Positions 18,494 through 28,913 of a DNA stretch of 64,000 nt are shown in pieces. The DNA is from Cloacimonetes bacterium SCGC AAA252-N17 (GTDB lineage Bacteria > Cloacimonadota > Cloacimonadia > JGIOTU-2). Positions within the stretch are counted from its first letter, which is position 1; each line of letters starts with the position of its first letter. The notes under the pieces were generated by a model. That model did no database searches, was not told the origin of the DNA, and worked only from the letters and a program-made list of their open reading frames with translations. The stretch covers positions 1-64,000 of the forward strand of contig ASNI01000007.1 of NCBI GenBank assembly GCA_000404785.1, given 5' to 3'. The translations under genes were made by a program, and so were the position numbers.

Positions 18494-19030
18494 ATGAGCA
18501 CAAAAAAAAGAATATTAGATGAAAAAGAGATAGAGAGAATTCTCAAGCGTCTTGCCAATGAGGTTATTGAGAAAAATAAAGGATGTGAGGGTCTTTACAT
18601 TGTTGGTATTCATACTCGCGGAGTACCTCTTGCAAAACGTATAGCTCATTATATTGAGAAATTTGAAAATGAGAAAATACATGTTGGTTCACTTGATATA
18701 ACCCTGTATCGGGATGATCTTGCATATATCGAGCATCAGCCGGTCATTCAGGATTCCATTCTCAATTTTGATATTGAGGGCAAGCATATTCTGCTGGTTG
18801 ACGATGTGCTCAATACCGGCAGAACTGCACGAGCTGCGCTGAACGCGATCCTTGATTACGGCAGACCTGCCTTTATCCAGCTTCTTGTTATCATTGATAG
18901 GGGCAACAGAGAGCTTCCTATTCAGGCAGATTTTGTAGGCAAACACCTGCCGACCGCAAAAATCGAGTCAGTGCAGGTTCATCTGAAGGAAGTTGACGAA
19001 GCAGATGAAGTTCTCATCATAAAAGACTAG
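18494..19030 (+). CDS. pyrR: PyrR, pyrimidine operon regulator / uracil phosphoribosyltransferase
   Basis: 178 residues. The PRPP-binding motif LLVDDVLNTGRTARAALNAI and the IVGIHTRGVPLAKRI loop are typical. In other bacteria PyrR binds a conserved hairpin in pyr mRNA when UMP is high and causes termination; it also converts uracil to UMP. I could not find a convincing PyrR-binding loop before pyrB, so only the enzyme role is well supported. It starts 8 nt after pyrD. Confidence 0.93.
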   Translation: MSTKKRILDEKEIERILKRLANEVIEKNKGCEGLYIVGIHTRGVPLAKRIAHYIEKFENEKIHVGSLDITLYRDDLAYIEHQPVIQDSILNFDIEGKHILLVDDVLNTGRTARAALNAILDYGRPAFIQLLVIIDRGNRELPIQADFVGKHLPTAKIESVQVHLKEVDEADEVLIIKD

Positions 19031-19040
19031 GAAAAATGGT

Positions 19041-19847
19041 ATGAATTTTAAAGAAAAATATTATCATATTGTAGAAAAGAATAATTCGCTGGTGTGTGTG
19101 GGGCTGGATTCCGATATTGAGAAAATTCCCGCGTTCTTAAAAAATGAATTTGAGTTTCCTCAATGGGAATTCAACAGAAGGATCATCGATATGACAAAGG
19201 ATTCTGTAGCAGCATACAAGCCGAATTTTGCATTTTATATCTCTCAGGGAGTTCGCGGGATCGAAAGTTTGCAGAAAACAATCTCTTATATTCCTGATGA
19301 TATTCCAATTATTCTGGATGTGAAGATCGGGGATATCGGTAACACAATGAAGCATTATGCAAAGGCATATTTTGATGCCTTCGAAGTTGATGCGGTTACA
19401 GTAAATCCGCTGATGGGTTATGATGTCATCGATCCCTTTTCAACATATCCTGAAAAATATCTGTTCCTTCTTGCGCTCACTTCCAATCCTTCCAATACTG
19501 ATTTTCTAAACTCAGAGTATAAATTATATGAAGGGATTTGCGAGAAAATTCAGGAGTGGGATCAGGATAATCTTGGGGTGGTTGTTGGTGCCACGAATGA
19601 CGAAGAAATGAGAACGATCAGGGGAATGCTGCCAGATGCACTTTTTCTCGTTCCCGGAATTGGCGCTCAAGGTGGCGACCTCGAAAAAGTGATGAAATAT
19701 ACAACCGGCAAGAAACATCCGAATATACTTATAAATTCCTCAAGAGGGATCATCTTTTCTTATTCAAAAGATAAAGAGAAGGATTTTGATGTTGCAGCTC
19801 GAAATGCGTGCAGACAGTTGCAGGATAAAATAAATAGGTATATGTAA
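19041..19847 (+). CDS. pyrF: Orotidine 5'-phosphate decarboxylase
   Basis: 268 residues; makes UMP from OMP, the last step of the pathway. CVGLDSD, the catalytic lysine/aspartate array in DVKIGDIGNTMKHYAKA and VNPLMGYD, and the phosphate loop VPGIGAQGGD are all present; length fits the longer type 2 subfamily. It closes the operon. pyrE and the carbamoyl-phosphate synthase genes are absent from the window and must lie elsewhere. Confidence 0.95.
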   Translation: MNFKEKYYHIVEKNNSLVCVGLDSDIEKIPAFLKNEFEFPQWEFNRRIIDMTKDSVAAYKPNFAFYISQGVRGIESLQKTISYIPDDIPIILDVKIGDIGNTMKHYAKAYFDAFEVDAVTVNPLMGYDVIDPFSTYPEKYLFLLALTSNPSNTDFLNSEYKLYEGICEKIQEWDQDNLGVVVGATNDEEMRTIRGMLPDALFLVPGIGAQGGDLEKVMKYTTGKKHPNILINSSRGIIFSYSKDKEKDFDVAARNACRQLQDKINRYM

Positions 19848-20719
19848 TTCGAAATGACAGAATAGCACGCCAGTCTTCTTCCGATCCCAGTGAAATAGAA
19901 AGCAGAGATTTCACGGGACAGATAAATCGGAATACGCCTTGGCAGGCAGACCCACGCAGATTGAGCAGATTTCCGCAGATAACAACATTGAAAAATTATT
20001 CTTGTGATAAGTAATTTACCTGAGTAGTCAGGGATCATTCCCTGACTGTCGTGAGTGTGCCATGGAGTGGTCCACGACACCTCGAAACTACGAGTACTTG
20101 CTTCGTGGCGAAGCATGAAGCGAGGATGTCGAGAAACCATCGTAATTAACAGTCCTCGAATCACACTTTTAACCAGTGAAATCTGTTTTTTATTTCACAG
20201 TGTCACTTCGTTAGCTGCGATTCAAGTCCAAAATTACAGGTGGCTTTGCGAAAGTTGGATTCCTTTCGCAAAGTTAAAATAATCAGAAGAAAATCTACGG
20301 TGGATCAAGGGTAATCAACCCCACATTTCCAGAAATGTTTAAAAAAAACCATTGTCATCCTTGAGAGAGCGAAGTGACCGAAGGATCTCCCTGAAAGATA
20401 GTTTAACGTTTTTACGAGATTCTTCGCTGCGCTCAAGAATGACAATTATTTATGCGAGATTCTTCGCGGATGCATTCGCTACGCTCAGCACATGGTTTAT
20501 ACTGAGCAAAGCGAATGTATTCCAGAATGACAATTCCCTTTCTTTGTTATTCCCACTCCCTACCTTCGCGAGGACAAGCTTTTCGGGAATGACAGCCGTT
20601 TTTTTTCGGGAGTCTTCTGAAATAAAGGCAATCAGCCCTATTATGACCTACCGTTCTGATCCGCAAGATCATCCCGCACAAGCAAGCTTGGACATACTGG
20701 CGAACGCCTGTTTTATAAT
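19848..20719. repeat. Gene-free repeat patchwork downstream of pyrF
   Basis: No gene supported. From left to right: a split intercalated module (CGCCAGTCTTCTTCCGAT at 19868-19885, completed at 19924-19948) whose centre is itself interrupted by a CAGTGAAAT...ATTTCAC palindrome; a CACGCAGATT...GCAGATT repeat (about 19951-19978); a second CCAGTGAAAT/ATTTCAC palindrome (about 20175-20202); the hairpin at 20244-20273; then at about 20350-20600 several variants of GTCATCCTTGAG / AGATTCTTCGC / GAATGACA repeats. Confidence 0.75.
20244..20273. repeat. Perfect 11-bp hairpin
   Basis: CTTTGCGAAAG at 20244-20254 and its exact inverse CTTTCGCAAAG at 20263-20273, loop of 8 nt. AT-rich sequence follows without a clear T-tract, so it is not a standard terminator. 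It lies nearly 400 bp after pyrF. Confidence 0.7.
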
Positions 20720-21397
20720 TTATTTTATGATAAGTTCGCATTCCGAAGATGATGCGATCCAGTAAGCAAGAGGTACTTCAATAATATAGATATCCGGCAA
20801 TTCAATATAGGAAATATCGTATGATTCATCAGCATTTTTGAAGGTCACAGACTCTATCTCATCAATAACATTTCGGTTAATTGTCAAACGATACAGAGCA
20901 GTGGCCATGAATGCAGCGCCCATCTGATCTCCACCACCACTTTCTTCATCACTTTGAGGGAATTTGATATAGATCCCTTCATCATCCACGAGTGGGAAAA
21001 GTGCAGGGGCATTTGATCTTTTGAGTTTTTTGTAATCCTTGCTCTTGGTGTCAACACTCATATACATCTCATATCCGCATTCAACATCGTTGTCCGCTTT
21101 CACGAAACGTGCTTCGATATTTTCAGGAAAACCGCTAATAATATTTCCTTCATTATATTTGAATATATCTTCACAGGGATTGTCATCCGATTTATTGCCA
21201 CCCATGCTGCTGGCCATTTCAAACACGCTTTTGCTCACTGTAAATTTTACGAACACATTGAGTTCATTTCCCTCTTTGGAAATGTGCTGAGTGATGTTAA
21301 AACAACCTGAAAGAAGCAAAACGATTAAGCTGAATACAATAATTCCAATCGCTTTTTTCCTTTTAATGACAGGATGAAACTTTTCTTTTTTGTTCAT
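20720..21397 (-). CDS. Lipoprotein of unknown function
   Basis: 225 residues from the ATG at 21397, which has a good AGGAG site 6 nt upstream; an in-frame ATG at 21427 gives a 10-residue extension and is less likely. Basic N-terminus, hydrophobic helix and lipobox LLLSGC predict an exported lipoprotein. The mature part has alternating beta-like segments (NELNVFVKFTVSKSVFEM, GYEMYMSVDTKS) and no motif I recognise. It stands alone between repeat-rich gaps. Confidence 0.7.
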   Translation of the reverse strand: MNKKEKFHPVIKRKKAIGIIVFSLIVLLLSGCFNITQHISKEGNELNVFVKFTVSKSVFEMASSMGGNKSDDNPCEDIFKYNEGNIISGFPENIEARFVKADNDVECGYEMYMSVDTKSKDYKKLKRSNAPALFPLVDDEGIYIKFPQSDEESGGGDQMGAAFMATALYRLTINRNVIDEIESVTFKNADESYDISYIELPDIYIIEVPLAYWIASSSECELIIK

Positions 21398-21629
21398 TTT
21401 TTCTCCTAAGTTTATAATTGAGTCCATTCTAAAAAGTTAAATTAAATAAATCGAGAAACCGTTAAAACGGTTAATGTTTTTTTGTTTCATTAACCACCAA
21501 CTTAAGTTGGTGGTTAATAAGAAGATAGTAACTTTCAACCGATTCATCGGTTTCCAAATATTTGAGAATTTTTCTAACATATTTATAATCACAACTTTTT
21601 AGAGTAACCTCATTATTTTTTTACAAACT

Positions 21630-22109
21630 TTACACTCGTGCTTCGAGTATTAGCTCATTTTTATAGGTAAATATCTTAAATGTCATTGCATCTCTCAATG
21701 TTATAATGCCATAGGTTGCAATGCATCCCTTATCTTCCTTTGCACGCAGATGTCCCGGATTGAACCGGATGCCGAAAATACTTTTTGAGCATTCCCAATT
21801 ATGCGTATGCCCGAAAAGAAACACGTCAGCGGAACTGAGCAGGTCATCGGGAGAATGGGCAATGAGGAATTTCTTTTTTTCAATCTCTATTTCCAGCACA
21901 TGTGGGAGCTTTCCATTCCTGTATTCTGGATAAAAAATTCCGGGTACGCGATACACTTTTCTTCCTCTTCTGTTATAAACACAGGAATCCAGATCTTCAT
22001 AATTATCTCCAAGATGGATTATCACATCGACAAGAAGATTGCTGTCCAGCACATGCTGCAACATTTCATGGTTTCCGTGAATGTCACTAACTACGAGTAT
22101 TTCTTTCAT
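21630..22109 (-). CDS. YfcE/MJ0936-type metallophosphoesterase
   Basis: 159 residues. The metal-binding motifs of the family are in order: SDIHGNHE (about residue 8), HLGDN (about 33) and LFGHTHNWE (about 98), with SPDD before the last. Members are small Mn-dependent phosphodiesterases with broad in vitro activity, and their natural substrate is mostly unknown. Length (about 160) is standard. Flanked on both sides by gene-free sequence, so probably monocistronic. Confidence 0.9.
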   Translation of the reverse strand: MKEILVVSDIHGNHEMLQHVLDSNLLVDVIIHLGDNYEDLDSCVYNRRGRKVYRVPGIFYPEYRNGKLPHVLEIEIEKKKFLIAHSPDDLLSSADVFLFGHTHNWECSKSIFGIRFNPGHLRAKEDKGCIATYGIITLRDAMTFKIFTYKNELILEARV

Positions 22110-23102
22110 AAGATACCTTTTGTATTTATATATTAATACTTAATCCGAAAAGAAAAACAGGAACAGAATACGATTTACGGCTCAAGGACATAGGTTCCGT
22201 TTCTTTCAATAAAAAATATCAATTCTAAAAATTTGCGTCAATATTTTGATAAGAATTAAGGATACATTTCATATTTCCAGATCGATAATAGAATACAAAG
22301 AGTGTCAGTCTGAGCTTGCCTGCTCGGGTGTAACGAAGTGGAGACCAGTCGAAGACTTAACAACCTAAAACTAAAGCAAGTATTACATGCTTCGAGAACC
22401 CCAGCATGACATTGAATAATTTTATTCATGGGCTTTTTAGAGAATCTACGCCAAAATTATTAGTCACTTAATTCTAAAATCCTTGCATTTTTTGGCAAAA
22501 GATTTTTAGCAACTAACAAACACTAACAACAACGAACTTTTTTTATTTTTTGTTAGATTTTGTTCGTTTTGTTCGTTGCTAATTCTTTGGTTTCGGTTTA
22601 TCCGAGTTAGTCACTTAATTCTATAATTCTGCTATTTTTTGGCAGAAAAATTTCATCTAATTCTGTGAAGCCTTTATTGATAAGTGTTTATATCATTTAA
22701 ATTTTATCCCAACTTTTTATATATTATTTTTTATCTTTCTCTGTGTTCTCTGTGGTGAATTCTTTTTTGTTTCGGTTTATCCGAGTTAGGGTATGTCTGT
22801 TTAATCAGCGAAAATCTGCCCATATCTGCATGCTATTATTATTTAATAAACTCGTATTGATCATTAATTACATCACACTTTCTCATTTTTAACAAAAAAA
22901 CTGGATTCCCGTCCCCAATCCGCCAGCTGGCGGAGGACAAGCTTTCACGGGAATGACATGTCCTTTTGTTTTTTAAAAGATTTCTCCAAAAGATTGGGTA
23001 GTAATTTTCAGCATTAAATATACCGCTATTCATTTATTGATGAACTTCTATAAATTAATTTTCTAATTTTTGGAGGTATGCCTGTTTGATAAGAATTAAA
23101 TT
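22110..23102. repeat. Gene-free repeat patchwork of about 1 kb
   Basis: No gene supported. Contains: 22302-22354, inverted copy of the repeat at 14525-14580 with its intercalated module; 22506-22582, an imperfect inverted repeat with arms TTAGCAAC...GTTGCTAA; a duplicated block TTAGTCACTTAATTC at 22460 and 22607; TTTCGGTTTATCCGAGTTAG at 22591-22610 and again at 22770-22789; a CTCTGTGTTCTCTGTGGTG unit at 22737-22758; an AATCAGCGAAAATCTGC unit near 22803; and a GGATTCCCG...GGGAATGACA repeat at about 22900-22958 with TCCGCCAGCTGGCGGA inside it. Confidence 0.75.
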
Positions 23103-24887
23103 CTAAAATGCCTGCCCCAGACTGAAGTAAAGCTTGCCTGATGGCTCACCGTTTTTTGGGAACCAGTTAAATCCATAATCACAACGCACTACGCCGAGGG
23201 GAGTAGCTATACGTAGTCCAATGCCAGGAGAACTTCGCATCGGCTGCTTTTTTATATCCTTCATATAATTCCAAACATTCCCGAAATCAAAAAATATCAC
23301 TCCACCAAGTGCTTTGTAGATAGTCTGTCTTATCTCAATATTATTTACGAGCTTATACCTTCCGCCAATTGGAAGCTCCTTATTGTCCAGCGGTCCGACT
23401 TTTCTATAATTGAAACCACGCAGGGAGTGAGGACCGCCTGCATAAAATCTCTCGTTAAGTGGAATGTTTGTGGAATTTCCGAAAAGTGTAAGTCCGCCTG
23501 CTTCAAGTGAGAGGGCTATAATTGTGGTATGTGTGATCGGTTCATAATATTTTCCATGAAGGACCAATCTGCCGAAAACATTAGTAGTTTTTTCATAGGA
23601 AGTTGCAATTTCACTATCGAAGGAAAGCACATGCCCGCTTGTAGTATTGAATATATTATCCCTGTCATCGTGAATTGCAGAAAGGGTCAGAGAATTTAAA
23701 TTGGAATTATATTTATCTGGTAATTCCTGCACTTTCACATGACTGAAGTGTGCTCTTTCATACCTGTATGCAATGGACGCACTGGAATATTTGGAAAGGG
23801 ATTTCCCTACGATCACCTTCCCCCCGTATTCCGAAACATCGTAGCCGGGCTCTTCATTATATGTCGCAAATAGGTTCACATCGGTATTTAGCTTGATACC
23901 AAAGGTCCATGGCTCGGTATAAGACACTTCGATCTTTCGAGTAATATAACTTAGTTTCCCGATCAAACTAACTTTTTGTGCAGTTCCCCACAGATCGCTA
24001 TAGAGCAGTTCCGCAAAAATACGGGCTTTATCAAGGGAACCATACCCAACCCCTATATTGAATTCTCCAGGAACTTTCTCTTTGATCTCGATAAGGATAT
24101 CCTTCTGTGAGCTTAACGAATCTATGGTCACTGGTCTTATAAAAATGCTTTCAAACAGACCTGTAAGATACAACGCTCTCTGGGATGCGAGCAGTTTGTA
24201 ATAATTCACGATCTCGCCGGACTTGAAATTCAGATCACGTATAATGATCTTTTTCTTTGTGATCTTCAAACCTTGAATAATGATATTCCCTATTGAAAAC
24301 TGCTCATGCTCGGTTATTTGGAAATCAATAAGTGCTCGATGATGTTCATCATTTACACGGATATCAGGCACCACTTCTGCATCCAGAAATCCATCATTGG
24401 CATACATTGTGAGCAAAACATAGGTTGCATCCTGAACTTTTTTCTGCTGAAGCAGGCGACCTGTATGCAGACCGATTTTTTCTATAAGAGTTGAGTCAGA
24501 AAAAACAGTATTTCCGAAAATCGCCATACCCTCAATATATGTGGGTTCACCTTCAAAAACCTGAATGACTATTGAAAGCTGTTTTTTCTCCTCGTTTCTC
24601 TCGAGTGAATAATCACTTATTTTCGCCTGCAGATAGCCATTCTGATGGTAGAAAAGTGCAAGATTCTTCAGGTCTTCACTAAAAATTTCTGGATAGTAAT
24701 AGGCGAGGCTCAAAAATTTGGACGCTCTGGTCACCATTACTTTTTGCAAAGTACGGGATTGATACACATTGTTCCCTTCAAAAGTAATAGAAGTAATCTT
24801 GAAGGCATTTTTCTCAGCATGGAGTCCTGAAGTTATGACCATAAGTATGATGATAATAAGCACTGAGAGTGAGTATCTTTTTCTCAT
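23103..24887 (-). CDS. tamA: TamA/BamA-family outer-membrane assembly protein
   Basis: 594 residues. Signal peptide at 1-24 (ends GLHAEKN); POTRA-type domains at about 28-270 (ITFEGNNVY, MAIFGNTVFSDS, IIIQGLKITKKK); then a C-terminal beta-barrel with the conserved GGPHSLRGFNY motif near residue 505 and a final aromatic residue (SLGQAF), as expected for an outer-membrane barrel. It follows tamB with a 4-nt ATGA overlap. Together they would insert proteins into, or move material to, the outer membrane. The symbol rests on the tamB neighbour; a second BamA paralogue is the alternative. Confidence 0.85.
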   Translation of the reverse strand: MRKRYSLSVLIIIILMVITSGLHAEKNAFKITSITFEGNNVYQSRTLQKVMVTRASKFLSLAYYYPEIFSEDLKNLALFYHQNGYLQAKISDYSLERNEEKKQLSIVIQVFEGEPTYIEGMAIFGNTVFSDSTLIEKIGLHTGRLLQQKKVQDATYVLLTMYANDGFLDAEVVPDIRVNDEHHRALIDFQITEHEQFSIGNIIIQGLKITKKKIIIRDLNFKSGEIVNYYKLLASQRALYLTGLFESIFIRPVTIDSLSSQKDILIEIKEKVPGEFNIGVGYGSLDKARIFAELLYSDLWGTAQKVSLIGKLSYITRKIEVSYTEPWTFGIKLNTDVNLFATYNEEPGYDVSEYGGKVIVGKSLSKYSSASIAYRYERAHFSHVKVQELPDKYNSNLNSLTLSAIHDDRDNIFNTTSGHVLSFDSEIATSYEKTTNVFGRLVLHGKYYEPITHTTIIALSLEAGGLTLFGNSTNIPLNERFYAGGPHSLRGFNYRKVGPLDNKELPIGGRYKLVNNIEIRQTIYKALGGVIFFDFGNVWNYMKDIKKQPMRSSPGIGLRIATPLGVVRCDYGFNWFPKNGEPSGKLYFSLGQAF

Positions 24888-27800
24888 TTGAAATTCACTC
24901 TGTATATCATATCGATGCCTGCATTGCCTTCCTGGTCTGCCTGTCCCTGTAAATAGAAGTGATCACTGAGCTTATAATCGAGCTTGATGCTCTGCTCGTT
25001 CAGATAACCGACACGTGTGGAATAGGTTACTTTCATGAGTTTTGAGAGCTGCTTGGAAGCCACGAGCTGGGGTCCCCATGAATCGCCAAAATTAAAGAGG
25101 TTCCCCTCAATAGAAACATCATCAAGATCAAAAATGTTTGATATTTTACCTGCAACAAATCCGGAGATCTTTTGGCTCGAATACTGCTCCGCACGCTCAA
25201 GTAAAATATCTTTGAGAGAAGTGTTATACTTATCAGGTGTTTGAGAGAAAATCTGCTCGCGGGTAGTTCCGAAAGTAAGTAGAGAAAATATATTCGCTTC
25301 ATCGAGGGCTGGAATGGATTGAAGCGTTATTGTAGCTTTGTCTGCCGGTCCTGTCACTGCAAATATAATATGATAGGGCTCTGCATTGGGCTGTTCGTAA
25401 TTTTTTATATCAGTTTCCGCCTGAATATCCAGAATGGGATTGATGACATTTGGATCGGTAAAATCAATAATTCCGCGTGTGATCTCAAATTTTCTATCAA
25501 GATAAACGATATAACCTTCAGTCGTCTCAATGCGTCCTGTAAGATTTGGCTGAGCCAATGTGCCGATAACACCCACATCGGCTTTTAAGCGGATACGCGC
25601 AAGGTTGTTATCTATCCAGATATCCTTGCTATCTGATATACGCACATTCAGTTTGGTCTGCATCATAAGCTGGGAGGATTTGCGTAATATCTTTGGCTTA
25701 CTCATGGAATCGAGCATTTTTGATATCTGGACATCCTCAAGATATTTTGTTTTTCCCATCACCACACTCCCCTCGATAAGATAGCCGTTTTTTTGCTGAC
25801 TGTAATCTAATGTGCAGCTTTTTACATTAAACTGATATTTTTTAGACTCCGTTAACGCAATATTCTCTGCTTCAAAGTGAAAAGCGATATCCTTGATTGT
25901 ACCATTGCTGTACTCGACATATCCGGAACTCCTTATCGAACCTTGGTCGAACATGCATTGAAATTTTTGTAGAGTAACCTGCTCATCGGTAACGTATATA
26001 TTGAGGGAGCATTTTGAGAGCGGAACATGAATATCAGTTGGAAGAATATCAATATTGTCAGCTTTTACCCATCCTCTAAACCTGGGAGTACTCATCGTTC
26101 CTTGTATGTTCACTGATGCATTAACAGAGCCCTGTGCATTCATGATGGCAGGAGTTAACGTTTCAATAAATGCAATATCAAAGTCATCAAGCGAGATGTG
26201 AATGTCCAAATCTTCCTGCTGAAAAGTGCCTTTCAAACATACTGCCTGCATCCCGTTGATTGACAGCGCAATATCCGGCGAGAAAGAACTCCAATCCGAC
26301 TCAGAAATGCTACCGGTAAGAGAAAAGGTTTTACCTTCGTAAAGACCGGTGCATTCATTAATATTCATAATGCTATCAGAGAATATCATAACTGCATCGA
26401 GATTTTCAATCGGTGATTTATGTTTATCTAATTGAAGAAAGCCGTTTTTTATTCTAAGCGAGCCATTGACAGAGGGTGCAGCAAGCGTACCGCTGACCTG
26501 TACTGTGGAAGTAAGAGTTCCTTTAACCTGTATTGCATCGAGGAACTCTCTGGCAAAATCCGACAACTGCACCTCAGAAAGCGTTATCTCACCCTGAAGC
26601 GTACTTTGCGGACTGACTGCAAGACCTCCTTTGCTTTCATCCAATTCAAGCTTTCCCCGAATGCGGATCTCATTTTTAAAAAGCTGAACAACTCCACTGC
26701 TAAGTATGATCTCTGATGGAGTGAGATTTCCCTGAAGCGAGATATTATCTATGAAAAGATCTTTATATGCCGGTTTATCTATGGTGAGAAATATTGAACC
26801 AGTGGGCTTTTCCGTTGTACCCTCAAAGGATACATTCCCGGACACACTTCCCTGAATTCCAGCCAATGAATCTGAAAAAGCGCCCAGCATTTCAAGAGAG
26901 AGTCCTTTCAAATTTGCTTTCAAAGAAATATCTTCTGCAATTGAGAAACTGCTCTCGATTGAACCTAAGTGATCTTTTATATGCTTATCATTCTTTTTGA
27001 AATCTATAGAAATATTTCCTGATCGTTCTGATAATGAGAAAGAACCCTTTGCTTCACATCGTACTTTTTCAGTATCTATATGCAGTGTATTCACTGAAAT
27101 ATCTGAATTTTTTGCAGTACATTCAAGCACAAAAGAAGGCACGAAAAAGTTCTGATATTTGACACTATCCGCATGCAATGAGAAGTTGCCGGAGAAATCT
27201 TCCAATGTGCCGGATATCGATCCTCTATATTGAGCTTGTCCGAGCACTTCTTCACTCATAAAAGCTGTTGTGAGTGGAGCAAGAGACTCAATCTTACCTG
27301 TGAAAGAACTGCTCTTTATAAGTAAAGAACTGTCAGCATATTGGATTTCTGCATACAAAGAATCTACAGGGAACTGCCTGTAGGACAGTCCGATTCCCTT
27401 AACTTTTGCATGAATTTCAGGATTGGACAACCTGCCTGTAAAGTCTGCATCTGCATATAATTTTCCTTTTGCTTCCAATAGATTGAAAAGTCCGGCAAGA
27501 TACTCAATCTCTTGAATATCAATCGTCGCTTTCCCAGAAAGTATTGAATCTTGTATTGCAACTTGTGCGCTTATCGAAGATGTACCTTGTGTGAGTGTGA
27601 ATTCTCCCTGATCATTACAATAAGAAAAGCTTGTTTTCAGATCATTAATCTTCTTGTCTTTAAATTTAAAATTATCACTTTTTATACTTCCCTGAACTTT
27701 AGATTGTAATAGTGCTGACAATGATCCACTTGCACTTACTGCCCCATTGATACGACCTGCATATTGCGAATCTGTAAGGTAGAGAAATTCCCAAAACGAG

Positions 27801-28897
27801 GAGATATTTATTTGAGCAAATGATGTTTCAATATCATAGATACCGATACTATCAAGCGAAATAAAACCCTTCGCTTTGAGAGATCCCTTAAACAGTTCTG
27901 TTGAAAAATCATGGATCAGAAGTGTATCATTTTGCATCGAGACTTCTAACATGGTATTATTCAGTAAAATTTCTTCTGCCTGAATTGTGGGAATATGGAC
28001 CTTTGCAACTATATTGGGTTGTGCTGGACTTCCGTCTAAACTTATTTCAGCAACCACACTTTGTATATGAGGTTTAAGCCTTGCGGGTAGTTGTTCTCCG
28101 AAGATGTTTAGATATTGCGAAGGATCGCCTTCAATTGTGAGATGTGCCTGAAATGTCGTGTCAGATTCAGTGAAATGAGCAGTTGCTTTTCCTGAGCAGC
28201 TTATACCTTTAGATGAAAATGAGACATTGGATACTTCAAGAAATTCTTCTTCATATGAACCTTCCACCAGGAATTTATCTATATCATAAGTTTGCTCATC
28301 GTGAACTATCTCGCCGGTAAGGAATTGCATAAGAAAGTTATATTTGTTAATTGCTTCATCATTATGAATTGTCAACATGAATCCCTGCAGCTTTATTTCT
28401 AATGGTATCGCCTGATCATCATAGGAAATCGAAGATTCTGTTATTTTTATGTTGCCAATAGCAATCTGCATTGGCTTTTTTGCCGGTTCTTTCTCAGAAG
28501 CAAACTCTGGTAAAAGAAAATTTCCTTCCTTATCTCGGATCAGATTGACATCAAGTCCTTGTATGAGAATATCTGAAATCGATAATTTATTTGATAAAAG
28601 ACCAAAGATGTTATACTGTACTTTGATAGAAGCGATAGAAAGTGAGGACATCTCCGGCAACGAAGGATCATCAATACGTATATTACGGATTTCCAAATGG
28701 GAAAGAACATTCGTATGTAATTCCTCAACTGATACAGTCATATTCAACGTTCCGGAGAGGTTCTTCTCAATAAGATCTCTTATAAATCCCTCTCCGATAG
28801 AGGAGCCTGCTATCAAAAAGAGGAGCACAAGCATGCATACAAGACATGCAAGTGTTATGAGGATTATCCGCACAATCTTTTTGAAAATTTTTCTCAT
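24884..28897 (-). CDS. tamB: TamB-type translocation and assembly protein (DUF490)
   Basis: 1337 residues. One N-terminal membrane anchor (about 12-32), then over 1200 residues of repetitive beta strands (AsmA/TamB-like), ending in the DUF490 domain with YIVYLDRKFEITRGIIDF and a C-terminal strand ending in F. TamB-like proteins span the periplasm as a hydrophobic groove and are tied to phospholipid transport and barrel assembly. It is encoded upstream of, and overlaps, tamA. Length is within the usual 1200-1500. Confidence 0.9.
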   Translation of the reverse strand: MRKIFKKIVRIILITLACLVCMLVLLFLIAGSSIGEGFIRDLIEKNLSGTLNMTVSVEELHTNVLSHLEIRNIRIDDPSLPEMSSLSIASIKVQYNIFGLLSNKLSISDILIQGLDVNLIRDKEGNFLLPEFASEKEPAKKPMQIAIGNIKITESSISYDDQAIPLEIKLQGFMLTIHNDEAINKYNFLMQFLTGEIVHDEQTYDIDKFLVEGSYEEEFLEVSNVSFSSKGISCSGKATAHFTESDTTFQAHLTIEGDPSQYLNIFGEQLPARLKPHIQSVVAEISLDGSPAQPNIVAKVHIPTIQAEEILLNNTMLEVSMQNDTLLIHDFSTELFKGSLKAKGFISLDSIGIYDIETSFAQINISSFWEFLYLTDSQYAGRINGAVSASGSLSALLQSKVQGSIKSDNFKFKDKKINDLKTSFSYCNDQGEFTLTQGTSSISAQVAIQDSILSGKATIDIQEIEYLAGLFNLLEAKGKLYADADFTGRLSNPEIHAKVKGIGLSYRQFPVDSLYAEIQYADSSLLIKSSSFTGKIESLAPLTTAFMSEEVLGQAQYRGSISGTLEDFSGNFSLHADSVKYQNFFVPSFVLECTAKNSDISVNTLHIDTEKVRCEAKGSFSLSERSGNISIDFKKNDKHIKDHLGSIESSFSIAEDISLKANLKGLSLEMLGAFSDSLAGIQGSVSGNVSFEGTTEKPTGSIFLTIDKPAYKDLFIDNISLQGNLTPSEIILSSGVVQLFKNEIRIRGKLELDESKGGLAVSPQSTLQGEITLSEVQLSDFAREFLDAIQVKGTLTSTVQVSGTLAAPSVNGSLRIKNGFLQLDKHKSPIENLDAVMIFSDSIMNINECTGLYEGKTFSLTGSISESDWSSFSPDIALSINGMQAVCLKGTFQQEDLDIHISLDDFDIAFIETLTPAIMNAQGSVNASVNIQGTMSTPRFRGWVKADNIDILPTDIHVPLSKCSLNIYVTDEQVTLQKFQCMFDQGSIRSSGYVEYSNGTIKDIAFHFEAENIALTESKKYQFNVKSCTLDYSQQKNGYLIEGSVVMGKTKYLEDVQISKMLDSMSKPKILRKSSQLMMQTKLNVRISDSKDIWIDNNLARIRLKADVGVIGTLAQPNLTGRIETTEGYIVYLDRKFEITRGIIDFTDPNVINPILDIQAETDIKNYEQPNAEPYHIIFAVTGPADKATITLQSIPALDEANIFSLLTFGTTREQIFSQTPDKYNTSLKDILLERAEQYSSQKISGFVAGKISNIFDLDDVSIEGNLFNFGDSWGPQLVASKQLSKLMKVTYSTRVGYLNEQSIKLDYKLSDHFYLQGQADQEGNAGIDMIYRVNFK

Positions 28898-28913
28898 GAA
28901 ACAGAAAAAAGTG

